This document shows, piece by piece, positions 20,036 to 32,965 of a stretch of 64,000 nt of DNA (position 1 is its first letter; the number at the start of each line of letters is the position of its first letter). The translations under genes were made by a program, and so were the position numbers. Location: NCBI RefSeq assembly GCF_000499845.2, contig NC_023754.2:17858111-17922110 (forward strand), given 5' to 3'. Below the pieces are notes generated by a model, which worked only from the letters and a program-made list of their open reading frames with translations, was not told the DNA's origin and did not search any database. This DNA comes from Phaseolus vulgaris (Eukaryota > Streptophyta > Magnoliopsida > Fabales > Fabaceae).

Positions 20036-21677
20036 AATAATTTCATATATCTTCCTATAAATTTCAAAACTTTAATAATTTAACCCTATAGTATAAGATC
20101 AAGCCTAAATAAGTAACTACACTCAAGTTCTACTTTATCAAATGAATAACATTGCATTAAAATTATGAATTTAACAATTTTACTAATTTGATCGAAACTC
20201 TCTTCGTAAAAAAAAAATCTTAGATCAACATACATATAATTAAATTATTAATTTGATCCATAACATCAAATTAGTACTTATATCCTAAATGTAAAAATTT
20301 AGAACAATGATAACTTCTCTTCCCTTATGATATCTTATACCCTAAGAAAAGAAAAGAAAATTGAAGAGAACGAACTAAAATCACCAAAGAATTTCTTTGA
20401 TAACCCCAAAGATTGAAATCCTAGTCATAAGATACCTCCACAATTAAGCTCAAACCCCAAAACCCTATTTCATAACAATCCTAAGCATGTATGCTAGATT
20501 GGAGAAGAAAAGATGGAAATCTAACAAGAGGGAAAGAGAAGGAACTTACCCTATACTGCACTTCTCTCTTAAATTTTTAAAGTTGTTTCTCTTCTTTTAA
20601 ATTAATAAATCCTACTAACTAGAATGAGGAAATTGAGTATAAAAAATTTCTATTCCCATCAAAATTTAATCTATACTAAGTACTTTTTTTTTCTCTTAAA
20701 TTTCTTTATCCTTAATTCTTTTGATTTTATTTGTCAATATTTAAAAAAAAAATATTTCAACGATGTTGAGAAATTTTCTCTCAACTAATTCATTTTTTTC
20801 TTTGTATTTTGGTGATGTTTCATTTAGTCTCCAGAAGTTTTTAGTGTTGTTTCAACTTCATTTTGTTATTGCTTGAAACACTAAAAGTTTTGGTGATGTT
20901 TCAACTTCTTTGTTGTTTTGGTGATGTTTTTTTAGTCTCCAAAAGTTTTTAGTGTTGTTTCAACTTCATTTTGTTATTGCTTGGACAATAAAAACTCACA
21001 TATTAAAATATTTCAAAATTTGATTTGCTGTTATAGAGCGTTGTTGACACTATGTTGTTGAGAAGTGTTTGAATTGAATTAGTTCTAGTAGGTTGTGTTT
21101 CTATTGATTTTAAACATGTTTTGTTGGTTTGAATGGTCAATTTTAACTATATTTTTTATACTATGCAAATTGTGTATTAAATATAGACAAAGGTGCATTG
21201 GAATAGGTAAAATGGGTATTATAAGTTTACAAGCTATCTTGGTGAATTATTCAAAATTGATGGTTCAACATTACTCTTCCAACTATGAGAATTTGCTTAA
21301 TGAATTAAAAAACTAAGATTAGTTTTAAAACTAATTCGCCCAACTAACTTTGATTCACCCAATAAATTTGATAAATGTGTATAGTGAATCTCAACTCGAG
21401 AGCAAAAGGATAATTTCGTATTTTAAATTTTCTTAGCAACTATAAATTGTTGTATATATCTGCTTTGTTTTGAATGGTATGCTTAATTTGATTTATATGA
21501 TTTTAAATTGTTCTTAAAAAGATCAAAGTGATCCCACAAGACTAAGATCTTCTCTTGCGCTTGTGTTTATCCGTGTAGTCGAAATGTTTTCCCTTGCTAC
21601 CTTAACATTTCAATGTGTATCATTCTTGTCATCTTATCTGATAGATGAGTATGTATGTTTGCAAAAACACTTAGATG
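20036..21677. other. AT-rich duplicated spacer
   Basis: It parallels 29170-30210 closely (for example GATACCTCCACAATTAAGCTCAAACC repeats in both, split here to stay brief). The rest, from about 21450, parallels 206-350. Small frames at 21095-21316 and 21655-21837 lack family features and are not supported as genes. Confidence 0.6.
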
Positions 21678-22754
21678 TGTTAGAATTAATGGCCTAAACA
21701 AGAGGGGGAGGAGTGAATTGTTTGACAAAAGATTTTCGCAAAGACTGGCTAAGAATGAAGTTTTATCAACAATCACAGAAAGAGCAATCAGGGAAGTCAA
21801 ACAATCAAAGCAATTAAAACTGTTTGCAAAAAAATAATCTGTTGAAATTTCGTTTTAACCGTTGTTTATAGCAGTAGAGACAAAAATCAAATCAAACAGT
21901 TTATAATGAGTGAGAGAGAAAGAGATTACATAATCAATTTATACTGGTTCACTCAACCCCTGAGCTACATCCAGTCTCCAGAACAACCATTGGGTATTCC
22001 ACTAGCAATCAATCACAAATTACAAACACTCAACACCACAAAGAGGTGATCTTGACCACACAAGAACACTCACCCTCTTTGTTTTTCACACAACCACAAT
22101 CAAAACACCCTCTGACCTTACAAGTTAACCAACTTTACAAGTATAGAAAAGAAACAATTACAAGAATCCAAAAGAAACATATTACACCTGGTATTTCAGG
22201 AATCACAAAACTCCTAAGATCAGTTCTTGAACCAATGCACAACCTTTAAGCAATCTTGCAAAACTTTGAATCAAATCTCTTTTAAAAAAAAGTTTTCAAT
22301 CTCACTTTCTGTGTGTTTTTTAAAACCATATTTATAGCTCTTAAATCTATCCGTTTAGACAGTTAATCATGAGCCAAATCATTTTTAATTGAACTGAAAA
22401 CATATTTAACAGGCTTTTTAGAAGTTGTTAAGAAATGTGGCAATCAACCGGTTGAATTGGTTTTAACATTTATTCAACCAAGTTAAAAACAATTTTGAAA
22501 ACCTTCAAACAAGCTAAGTGTAAAACAACCGATTATATCGTGAATTCAACCGGTTGTTTTTCTCGTTGCTTAGATAAACATTTTTCTCTTTTAAAACAAA
22601 TTGATTAAGCTTGTGCATATTATTAAGAATGAACTTTACACAAATTCTAAACATCCTAGAACTAAGCTTCAATCAAAGCAGCAAAACATTAAGCTCTCAT
22701 CACAAATTTGGTTTCATCAAAGCTTTCATGTTCTTCAAGGTGCTCAAGTCAACA
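21678..22754 (-). mobile_element. Solo LTR of a related Sirevirus-like family, reversed
   Basis: Read in reverse it starts TGTTGACTTGAGCACC and ends CATTAATTCTAACA, 1077 bp. It contains the block found in the 3' LTR at 15980-16025 (GACTGGATGTAGCTC and GTGAACCAGTATAAA in reverse) and the paired motif AAACAACCGAT...CCGGTTGTTT at 22523-22560. No internal region or second LTR is present. The same site is uninterrupted near 345-395. Flanks no longer show a clean 5-bp duplication. Confidence 0.8.
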
Positions 22755-24812
22755 AAGAATATATGTTAGATAATAGATGCATAAAAATTAATAGTGTATA
22801 CCTTGAAATCTTTACCTGTGTTTATTATTTTAACAGGTCTTTTACCTGTATGAGCCTAGGTTAGCCATTTAACTTGTCATAATGTTGGATCAACAGTTGA
22901 TTTGGTAATTAAACAGATAATGTTGATAATGTCGTTAATTTAATATAATGTTATCTTGGTTGGCCGACATCCTATATTTGTTCCTAAACGTACATTGGTT
23001 GGTCTCTCAAGTTTGAAGGTGTCGTTATGTTGAAAGTGTTTAAAAGAAAATTTTCAAATCTTTGATTGAGGTAATCTCAACATCCTCTAGATACCGGTTC
23101 ACATGCTCGAGGAGTAAGCGAAATAATGAAGAAGAAGATGGCAAAACATAAAAAAAAAAAAATTCATATCTATTCTTAAGGTGATCCTGACAACCTCTGT
23201 TTTATTAGCCTCCAAGATCGAGAAATACCAAATGAAAAATAGTTGAAGATGGTAGAGCATTGTGATGTGTAAAAGGAAAATTTTCATAACTTTGACCAAT
23301 GTGATCTTGACAGCCTTTGTACATAAATGATTGTAAACGTTTATATGTTGGATTTGATGAATTTGGGTTACATACCTAAGATGATATGCAAAGACAATTT
23401 GTGATTTGTAGTCACTATAAAAAAAAATGCTAAATTATTACATATAGATACAAATTTATAGATAAATTACTTACAAATTTGTATTTATAAATAAATTCAA
23501 CATTACATATTAATACGAATACAAATCCATAGGTAGATTCACTATTACCTACCTATTATTACCTAATAAATAATAATAATAATAATAATAATAATAGTAG
23601 TAAAAATAATAATAATAATATTGATAATAATAACTGATATCATTAATATTAATAATGACAATATTAATATTAATATTAATATTATTAATGTTGTTAAGAT
23701 TATTAATATTTTTATTAATAATGTTATTAATAATAATAATTTTAATAATACTAATATTAATGGTAATAATTATAATAATAAATATTACTAATATTATTAG
23801 GTTTAATTATCCTTTTATATTAGGATAAAAATCAATTATTCTTTTGTAAAAAGTTCAGTCTAATTTTTTTTTAAAGTTTAACTTGGTCTCAACTTTTTTT
23901 TAAAAAAATTAATGTAATCCTAATTTTTTAAAACGATGAGGTAAATTTGCCTTAATAAGAACAATCTAATAAACAAAGTTTTAAAAACATTTAAAATATT
24001 GAAAATTTTATATCTTAATATTGAATTTCCTTTTGACCATAATTTAGTAACCAAAAGAATAATTAAGTCATATTTTTATCTATCTTAATGATTAGTATAT
24101 TTTTGTCAATTATAACTTAATACACTTTATTAATACTAACAGAAATATAGGCATTGTTGCGCCTGTACATTCGCATTTTTCTCTTATACTCAACTTTCAC
24201 GATGATAGAAATTTAACATACATATATAAATAATTTTGGATGATTCGAAATTAGAAAACAAAAAATAACATGTTAAAGAAAAATGATGAATTGATTAATC
24301 AACCTATTTTTTTCTCCTCTGATTTGAGTTTATCTTCTTTTTCAAGTTTTTTCTCTTTTTTCATTGGTGATTTTGGAATAAGAGGGTCTGATGATGTTCA
24401 CGTAAGATTATGATTCACTTAATGGTAGATACAAAAAACTGACGACTTTACCAAAAAAATAGAGTTGCTTGAAATGGAGTGAAGAAAGTGATTGGAAATT
24501 GAGATTATTTTATTTGATATGTGAGATTTGGTATGAAAAGTGGTGAGCTATGTTATTTCTTTCTTTCTTTCTCTTGTTGTTTTAAAATAAGAAATTAAGA
24601 GAATGTTAGTTTGGGCATAAAAAAATGTCCCTTAATATTAATTTAAAAATTAAAAAATAATTTTATTTTTTAAGTAATTCATGTGAAATGATAAAATACA
24701 TCATTACATTAATAAAATGAGATATATTAAATAAGGATAAAAATAGAAAAAATTATATATACCAAAAAAATAATTATGAAGAGGAATATCTTTATTCTAA
24801 CCACTCTTAGTT
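22755..24812. other. AT-rich spacer upstream of peptide copy B
   Basis: It parallels 360-2410 and 30225-32500. It contains a palindromic/ATT element (23412-23800) and a single copy of the 92-bp sequence that is tripled before copy D (about 24064-24155). No gene is supported. Confidence 0.65.
23412..23800. repeat. CACTATAAAA palindromic element with ATT run
   Basis: It begins CACTATAAAAAAAAATGC, followed by inverted ATACAAATTTATAG/CTTACAAATTTGTAT blocks and AAT triplets. It is one copy of the element that is expanded at 30523-31490. Confidence 0.5.
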
Positions 24813-24824
24813 ATTATAAATAAT
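24813..24824 (+). promoter_or_regulatory. TATA box of peptide copy B
   Basis: ATTATAAATAAT, 85 bp before the ATG. The preceding CCACTCTTAGTT is shared with copy E (with one change in D). Confidence 0.75.
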
Positions 24825-24897
24825 CTTGAGATAGACAACTCTTTAACTGAAAAAATTGATTCTAAAAATCCCTTTGAAGACAGAGAGAGAGAGAGAA

Positions 24898-25267
24898 ATG
24901 GCAAAAACTTCAGTGTTGTTTCCTTGCTTGATAGTTTTGTGTATCGTAATATTTGCAACAGGCATGTTCTTCTCTGTTCTTCCTTGTTGCATGCAGTTTA
25001 TTTACAATTATTATCTGTAGTTTTGTGATCTACATTAAGTTGACATAAAGCAAAATTTTGTGAAGATGATGAAACACCATTTTTGTTTGATTAAGGATCT
25101 GATGATGAATAAATTTTGTAGGTTATGTGAATGCGGGATGTTCATTCCCGTGCCATGATCCACATATTTGTGATAGTATTCTGCACTGTAAAGGTTGCGT
25201 AAGGCGATGCGTCAACTTTTGCTGCCAGTGCGATTGCCCTGCAAATCAAAATGTAACAATTTCATGA
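24898..25267 (+). CDS. Secreted cysteine-rich peptide, copy B
   Basis: Exon 1 is 24898-24961 and exon 2 is 25122-25267, giving 69 residues. The intron donor reads CAG|GCATGT, a GC-AG intron. The acceptor TTTTGTAG|GT and the phase match all other copies. Residues 1-26 are a signal peptide (MAKTSVLFPCLIVLCIVIF, likely cut after VNA). The mature part holds ten cysteines spaced C-x3-C-x5-C-x5-C-x2-C-x3-C-x3-CC-x-C-x-C, beginning CSFPC and ending CCQCDC. The tail is NQNVTIS, with a possible N-glycosylation site. This fits an apoplastic defensin-like or signalling peptide, but the spacing matches no family I can name. Nearest relatives are D and E. Confidence 0.8.
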
Positions 25268-25606
25268 TTTTCTTGTGAAATTTATTTGTAATAAGAGAAG
25301 ATGAACTTTCCATTCTTCACCAATTTACATCATATATCTTGGTTTCACATTTTTCTTTCTTTTATGTTTTTTATAATATTTATTAGTAAACTTTAAATTT
25401 ATTCCATTTTATAAAATCAATTCAATAAATAAAAATTTATACATACTTATATATTATAATTATTATTATTTTTAATTGATATAAGATTTTTAATTTTATT
25501 CTTATAAAATAATAATTATATTATTATGTTATTTTTAAAAATAAATAAATATATTTCTGCTCTAATAATTTCATATTTTCTTTACACAAATATGTTACTT
25601 AAAACA

Positions 25607-25641
<35 letters not shown>

Positions 25642-27296
25642 ATTTTATTGGACTATAAATAAAACTATTGAAGAGATTATTTAAAATAAATTAATCAACT
25701 TTGTATAGTTTAATACTTTTGAAATATTAAAGACACGTTAACATAACATAAGATTCAAAATTCTGATCATCAACAATAAAATAAAATAATAGAATAAAAA
25801 TTATAATTTGAAAGTGCTCTAGCATATTGAAATTTTTAAAAAAATGTTACAATAAAGATAATATAATATAATATTGAAAATGGGTCAGTCAAACATAACG
25901 TACAACCTTCATTAAATTTAGTGATATCATGCATATTAAATTTAGACTATTATTTAATGATTTTAAAACAGTATATTTTAAATGATGTAACTGTAGAATT
26001 TATTATTAATCAAAAGTATCACTTAGATGAACTTTCTTTAACTTCTCTAATTAATTGTTTTTTAACATTTAATATATAAATAATTTAAATTTGTTATATT
26101 TTCTAATAATTTTATTAAAAAAATTTATTAAATAACAATTAAATTTAAAAATAAAAAATAATTAATCATTATATTGATTAATCTAAAGACAAAAATTATT
26201 GCTATCTCGAGTTATTTCTATTATTAATAAAAATTTATAAAGTAAATTTTAAATTGGTATCTAAATTAACTATCAAGGTTTTAATTTTTAATTTTTTAGA
26301 TTATAAATTAATTTTTAGAAGACTAATAGAGATTAACTAATATAAAGTAATTAGTAGCTAAACTACTTTATAAATTTTTATTATAAAAATTATTTTATAA
26401 AAATTTATTAATAATAGAAATTACTTTATAATTTTTTATTAATTGAAACTACTTTAGTTAACCATGATTTTTTAGATTTTAAAACAGTATCTAAATTTAA
26501 TCAATATAGTAATCAATTATTTTGATCTCTAAACGATTAATTTTATTTAATGATATGATTGTAGTGTTGGTAATTTAAAGACATAATTGTAATATCAAAT
26601 GTGATTTATTGCAAACAAGGTTGATGAAAAAAATCATTAGATAGTAACCAAATTTAGGGACAAAAAATAAGTAATCATTATATTGACTAAGTTATATAAT
26701 ATTTTAGATACTAAATAACTATTTAAAGTGTTTTTTATTATTAATAAAAATTTATAAAGTAATTTTTAATTTGGTATTTAAATTAGCTATCAAGTTTTAG
26801 CTACTAATACTTTATATTCTAGGCAGTCTTTAAAACATTGGTACTAATCAAGGATATGAATACAAAGCTTTTAGAAAGAAACTAATATTAATTTTGACCT
26901 TTCTAATTTTTATTTGTTTTTTTTACATATGTCTAGTCTTTATTTTGTTTTTTCTTATTCTAGTCTTTATTGGCTCTTTATTTTACATTGTGTCTCTTTA
27001 ACTAGACCTAAAACGAGTGTACTGTTTGTATTCAGACTCTTTGCTTTGATTTAAGTAAGAAAATTAAAATTGAATAAATATTCATTCTCGTATCTTTTGT
27101 TCATCTATGTTCTATTCTATTATAGATAGCTAATTATATATCAATTTATAAACTATTTATTAACGATAGAAATGACTTTACCTACCAATAAATTTTGTAG
27201 TCCCCAAATTAGTATCCAATTAAGAATTAGGAATATTTTTTTATCTCTAAAATTAGTTTTTATTCAATAATTTTTGTAGTATTAATTATTATTATT
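25268..27296. other. AT-rich spacer between copies B and C
   Basis: No gene is visible. It has an (AT)n tract at about 25611-25637, repeat-like DNA shared with the flanks of D and E, and a degraded palindromic segment at about 26150-26580 related to the MITE at 55187. The whole stretch parallels 36423-38921 between E and F. Confidence 0.65.
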
Positions 27297-27308
27297 ATTA
27301 TAAATAAT
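27297..27308 (+). promoter_or_regulatory. TATA box of peptide copy C
   Basis: ATTATAAATAAT, 85 bp before the ATG. Confidence 0.75.
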
Positions 27309-27381
27309 TGTAAGAGAGAGACACTTCTACAAGTGAAAGAAATTGATTGTAAAATCAGCTTTCAAGGCATAGACACAGAAA

Positions 27382-27690
27382 ATGGCAAAAGCTTCATTGT
27401 TGTTTCCTTGTTTGATAGTTTTATTTCTCGTAGCACTTGAAACAGGTAATTTCTCCTTTGTGTGAGTATATGGTCTGATAAAACACCATTTTTTTTTATT
27501 AAGATTTTGAGAAAGGTAAAGAAAAATTGCAGGTTTTGTGAATGCATGTGATTACAAGTGTGGATCCCCGTCTGATTGCAAAAGCTTACAATGCTTTCGC
27601 CCTGGTTGCAAAAAATATTGCCTCAATGGATGTTGCCTTTGCGATTGCCATAAACTCACTCGAGATCAAAATCAAAATGGAAATGTTTGA
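27382..27690 (+). CDS. Secreted cysteine-rich peptide, copy C
   Basis: Exon 1 is 27382-27445 and exon 2 is 27533-27690, with a canonical GT-AG intron of 87 bp. It encodes 73 residues. The signal peptide MAKASLLFPCLIVLFLVAL ends near VNA. The mature part has ten cysteines, C-x3-C-x5-C-x4-C-x4-C-x3-C-x3-CC-x-C-x-C, starting CDYKCGSPSDC and ending CCLCDC, with a tail HKLTRDQNQNGNV. Compared with B/D/E the middle loops and tail differ, so C and F form a second subfamily. It is more basic (RPGCKKYC) than the others. The coding and intron sequence is identical to copy F. Function unknown; secretion and disulfide scaffold are inferred from sequence. Confidence 0.82.
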
Positions 27691-28904
27691 TAATTAATGA
27701 TAATCATAATATCAAATAAACTCTTATAATCAAATAATCATTTCATTTTCAATTTATTCGCATACAAGACAAGAAATAACATCTATCATTCTATAAACAC
27801 TAACACTGATACGACACGGACATAAATACAAATATACGTATAATCTCTAAAATGTAAGACACAATAACACAGATCTATATATTATAAAATTATAAATTAT
27901 ATAAATTGATAATAAACATTCTACATTTCTTCATCCATAACTCTTCATTAACACTTACGAAGTTTAATTCAAAATCATGGGAGCCAGAATTTTGAAATAA
28001 TTTTGGAAGATTCATTTCAAATAAAATTTTGTAGAATCAAAATATAATATATAAATTTAGGAAAAATAATTGAGGAAGCTTTTGGCTACTTAAAACATCC
28101 GCAACTTATCGTCATTTTCGGATTTTGTTTACTTTTATGTGTTCTATAATTATGAAATTCCACCGTGTATATATTATGCAATTTAAAAAAATAATAATAA
28201 TAAAAAATAATATATATATATATATATAAACACTGCGTAATACTAAAATAAATATATATGATATTTTCGTCAAATAATTTGATAATTTGATATTGTTTAC
28301 ACGAATAGCTATTAGATGTTATTTACAAATTTTTTTAATATTAGTCTGATGTTTTATTAATAAAGATGATGTAACCTATTTGAAGTCAATTATATGATCT
28401 ATTAATTAGAGTTTAGAATTTATGATATATTAATTACTAATATAGATATTTAATAAAACTATGTACAGTTTTAATAAAAAAAATAAATGAATATTTATGG
28501 GTGAGTTTATTCATTATTAAGAGATATATTTAATAAAATTATCTAAAATTTTAATAAAAACGTAAGAATATCTGCTATAGTATGAGTTGAGAAAGACACA
28601 AACTTTAAAAACTAGACAACTAGTAATTGTAAAATATATCTCTCAATATAAAAAGGAAATTTAAATTTAAGTTTATGCTTTTGAAATCATTTAAACTTTG
28701 AACCGCAACAAATACATATATTAATTTCATTTGCTATAAATATAATTATTCTGTAATTTATTTTGAAATAAATTCATATTAAACTAGCATAGACACAAGT
28801 GTAAGTGTATCAACATTTTTTACTTTTTTTTATTATATATATTTATTCGTATCTTTTAAATATCAAATAACTGTTTCAACTACAGTAAAAAAAAATAATT
28901 AAAC
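27691..28904. other. AT-rich spacer downstream of copy C
   Basis: No gene is visible. It closely parallels 39316-40430 downstream of F, including (AT)n at about 28209-28228 and the GATATTTTCGTCAAATAATTTG-type tract. GATACGACACGGACATAAAT near 27810 resembles the inserted element at 37254. Confidence 0.65.
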
Positions 28905-30522
28905 TATAAGCCATAAGCCATTACATGCAATTAATTAAATGAAATAAAGCAATTTCTAAGTAAATGTTCAAAATTTATTAGATAAGAATATTACCATTTA
29001 AACTAAAATGTTAAAGACAAGTTAACAATTTTTTTTATAAAAGTTTTCAGGTTATACATTACTATGCAACTTGGCATCAAAGTTAGGCTGATATCTCAAG
29101 TAACAACAATCATCTGCATTACATGAAAAAAAAAATAGATACATAGATAGACTATATCTATTCATAAAGAATTTTAAGAATAATCCAATTTCATATATCT
29201 TCCTATAAATTTTCAAAATTTAATAATTTAACCTAGTAAGATCAAGCCTAACTAAGTAACTACACTCAAGTTCTAATTTATCAAATAAATAACATTGCAA
29301 GTGTTAAAATTATGAATTTAACAATTTTACTAATTTAATCGAAACTCTTCTCGTAAAAAAATCTTAGATCAACATACATATAATTAAATTATTAATTTGA
29401 TCCATAACGTCAAATTAGTACTTATATCCTAAATGTAAAAATTTAGAACAATGATAACTTCCCTTCCCTTAGGATACCTTATACCCTATACCCTAAGAAG
29501 AAAACAAAATTGAAGAGAATGAAGTAAAATCACAAAAAATTCCTTTGATCACCCCAAATATTGAAATCCTAGTGATAAGATACCTCCACAATTAAGCTCA
29601 AACCCCAAAACCCTATTTCATATAACAATCCTAAGGATTGTGTATGTGGTCGTTGGTCCCGTGGATACTGGTAGGTGTTGGACTTTGTATGTATAAGGAT
29701 TGATCCATCCCTGAAGTGGTTCGTATTTATATATTTTTGTTATTATTGATAAAATAAAATAAAAAATAAATAAATATATATATATATATATATATATAAC
29801 AATCCTAAGCATGTATGCTAAATTGGAGAAGAAAAGATGGAAATCTAACAAGAGATAAAGGAGAAGGAACTTACCTTATACTACACTTCTCTCTTAAATT
29901 TTTAAAGTTGTTTCTCTTCTTTTTCATTAATAAATCAAACTAACTAGAAGGAGGAAATTGAGTATTAAAAATTTCTATTCCCATCAAAATTTAATCTATA
30001 GTAAGTACTTTTTTCTCTTAAATTTCTTTATCCTTAATTCTTTGATTTAATTATGAATATTTTAAAATTTCAACGATCTTTCCACTTGAGAAATTTTCTC
30101 TCAACTAAATCATATTTTTGTTTGTGTTTTGGTGATGTTTCATTTAGTATCCAAAAGTTTTTAGTGTTGTTTCAACTTCATTTTGTTATTGCTTGAAACA
30201 CTAAAAACTAACATATAATGAAGACATGTCCGAGGAGTAAGCAAAATAATGAAGAATATGACAAACAGAAAAAAAATTCATATATATTCTTAAGGTGATT
30301 CTGACAACTTCTATACATTAGCCTCCAAAATTGAGAAATTCCAAATGAAAAATAGTTGAAGATGACACTGATATGTAAAATAAAAAAAATTTCATAACTT
30401 TGATCAAGGTGATCTTGACCGTCTTTGTACATAAATGATTGTAAATGTTTATAAGTTGAATTTGATGAATTGGGGTTACATAACTAAGATGATATACAAA
30501 GACAATTTGTGATTTATAGTCA
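28905..30522. other. Start of tandem unit 2, spacer with LINE tail
   Basis: It parallels 19004-20930 (without the MITE) and then 23100-23410. A truncated LINE tail (minus) lies at about 29028-29175. A TA-repeat patch at about 29775-29798 sits in a short insertion relative to unit 1. No gene. Confidence 0.65.
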
Positions 30523-31490
30523 CTACAAAAAAAAAAAAAAAATTATCTACGAATTATTACATATGGATCCAAATTCGTAGCTAAATTATTACATACAAAT
30601 ACAAATTTATAGATAAATTACCTACAAATCTGTATCTATAGATAAATTCAACATTACATACGAATTAATACGGAAACAAATTCATGGGTAAATTGAATAC
30701 TATCTACAGATTATTACCTAAATAATAATAATAATAAAAAAATAATAATAATAATAGTAATAATAGTACTATTGATAATAATAACTGATATCATTAATAT
30801 TAATAATGACAATATTAGTATTAATATTAATATTATTAATGTTATTAAGATTATTAATATGCTAAAAAAATTAAGATTATTAATATTGTTATTAATAAAA
30901 ATAATTTTAATAATACTAATATTAATGGTAATAATTATAATAATAAATATTAATAATATTATTACTAACATTATTAATGTTATTAAGATTATTAATATTG
31001 TTATTAATAATATTATTAATAATAATAATTTTAGTAATACTAATATTAATGGTAATAATTATAATAATAAATATTAATAATATTATTAATGTTATTAAGA
31101 TTATTAATATGCTAAAAAAATTAAGACTATTAATATTGTTATTAATAATAATAATTTTAGTAATACTAATATTAATGGTAATAATTATAATAATAAATAT
31201 TAATAATATTATTAATGTTATTAAGATTATTAATATGCTAAAAAAATTAAGACTATTAATATTGTTATTAATAATATTATTAATATTAATGGTAATAATT
31301 ATAATAATAAATATTAATAATATTATTAATGTTATTAAGATTATTATAATTCTAAAAAATTAAGATTATTAATATTGTTATTAATAATATTATTAATAAT
31401 AATAATTTTAATAATACTAATATTAATGGTAATAATTATAATAATAAATATTAATAATATTATTATAAATATTATTAATATTATTAGTTG
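30523..31490. repeat. Expanded ATT element with about five 124-bp tandem units
   Basis: The left end is CACTACAAAAAAAAA. From about 30838 a unit containing ATTAATGGTAATAATTATAA and GTTATTAAGATTATTAATAT recurs, with starts at 30921, 31045, 31171, 31285 and 31422 (spacings 124, 126, 114, 137). The copies at 600-720 and 23640-23800 have single units, so this is a local expansion. Ile/Leu/Asn-only frames here are not proteins. Confidence 0.75.
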
Positions 31491-31791
31491 TAATTATCTT
31501 TTTAGTCTTTATATTAAGAATAAAAATCAATTATTCTTTTATATGGGAGAAAGTTCAATGTCAGTTAAATTTTTTTAAAAGTTTAACTTGATCTCAATTT
31601 TTTTAAAATGTTTAATGTAATCTTAATTTTTTTAAAACAATTAAATGTGATAGTTTCAATTTTTTTTTAAATATTCAATGTGTTAACAATACACATAATT
31701 CAACGTGTAATGCAATAATAATAATTGAGATAAGGTAAATTTGTCTTGAATATACTTTTGACCCGTAATATAGGAACTAAAAATAATAATT

Positions 31792-32068
31792 AAGTCATAC
31801 TTTCATCTATCTTAACCATTAATATATTTTTGTCAATTATAACTTAATACTTTATTAATACTAACAGAAACGTATGTGTTGTTAAGTCATACTTTCATCT
31901 ATCTTAATCATTAATATATTTTTGTCAATTATAAACTTAATACTTTATTAATACTAACGGAAATATATGTGTTGTTAAGTCATACTTTCATCTATCTTAA
32001 CTATTAATATATTTTTGTCAATTATAACTTAATACTTTATTAATACTAACGGAAACATATGTGTTGTT
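31792..32068. repeat. Three tandem 92-bp repeats upstream of copy D
   Basis: Units start AAGTCATACTTTCATCTATC at 31792, 31884 and 31977 and end ATGTGTTGTT. The promoter region of copy B has a single unit at about 24064. They end about 430 bp before the TATA box of D. Confidence 0.9.
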
Positions 32069-32498
32069 ATCTCTGTTCAACTTCCACGATGATAGAAATT
32101 TAACATACATACATACATAAATAATTTTGGATGATTCGAAATTGAAAAACAAAAAATAACATGTAAAAAAAAATGATGAATTGATTAATCATTTTTTCTT
32201 CTCCTCTGGTTTCAGTTTCTCTTCTTCTTCAAGCTTTTTCTTTTCTTCCATTAGTGATTTTGGGATCGGAAAGTGTGATGATGTTCACGTTAAGATTAAG
32301 ATTCACTTGATGGTAGAAATTAAGAGAAGAGTGAGAAGTTAGTTTGCATATAAAAAATGTCTCTTAATATTAATTTAAAAAATTAAAACAAAAATTTAAG
32401 TAATTCATATGAAATAAATAAAAAACTCTAAAATAAAATGAGATATATTATGTAAAAATATAGATTAATTGTTAACGTTATTCTAACCACTCTTGGTT
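32069..32498. other. Promoter-proximal spacer of copy D
   Basis: It is shared with 24175-24810 before copy B. On the minus strand at 32189-32251 is a 20-codon Lys/Glu-rich frame (MEEKKKLEEEEKL), with a diverged counterpart at about 24305-24365. It is too short and unsupported to call a gene. Confidence 0.55.
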
Positions 32499-32510
32499 AT
32501 TATAAATAAT
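32499..32510 (+). promoter_or_regulatory. TATA box of peptide copy D
   Basis: ATTATAAATAAT, 82 bp before the ATG. Confidence 0.75.
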
Positions 32511-32580
32511 CCTGAGATACACAACTCTGGTAACTGGAAAAATTGATTCCAAAAATACCTTTGAACACAGAGACAGAGAA

Positions 32581-32965
32581 ATGGCAAAAGCTTCAGTGTT
32601 GTTTCCTTGCTTGGTAGTTTTATGTCTCGTAATATTTACAACAGGCATGTTCTTCTCTGTTCTTCCTTGTTGTATGCAGTTTATTTACAATTATTATCTA
32701 TAGTTCTGTGATCTACATTAGTTTGACATAATGCAAAATTTTGTGAAGATGATGAAACACCATTTTTGTTTGATTAAGGATCTAATGATGATGAATAAAT
32801 TTTGTAGGTTATGTGAATGCAGGATGTTCATTCCCGTGCAAATCCTCACATGCTTGTGAAAGTATGATGCACTGTCAAAGTTGCTCAAAGCTATGCGTCA
32901 ACTCTTGCTGTCAGTGCGATTGCACTGCAAATCAAAACGGAAATCAAAATGTAACAATTTCATGA
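32581..32965 (+). CDS. Secreted cysteine-rich peptide, copy D
   Basis: Exon 1 is 32581-32644 and exon 2 is 32808-32965, 73 residues. The donor is GC (ACAG|GCATGT), as in B and E. The signal peptide MAKASVLFPCLVVLCLVIF ends near VNA. There are ten cysteines with the B-type spacing (CSFPC ... CQSC ... CCQCDC). The tail is NQNGNQNVTIS, one NQNG block longer than B. It is the only copy with three 92-bp repeats upstream, so its regulation may differ. The mature region is closest to E. Confidence 0.8.

Noticed and set aside
21095..21316. 73-codon frame with a hydrophobic start
   Set aside because: Composition is biased, nothing comparable was recognised elsewhere in the array, and no family features are visible.
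32189..32251. Lys/Glu-rich 20-codon gene on the minus strand
   Set aside because: Too short, with a stop just upstream; the counterpart near 24305-24365 is not conserved in frame. Probably a remnant of an unknown coding exon carried in the duplicated promoter block.
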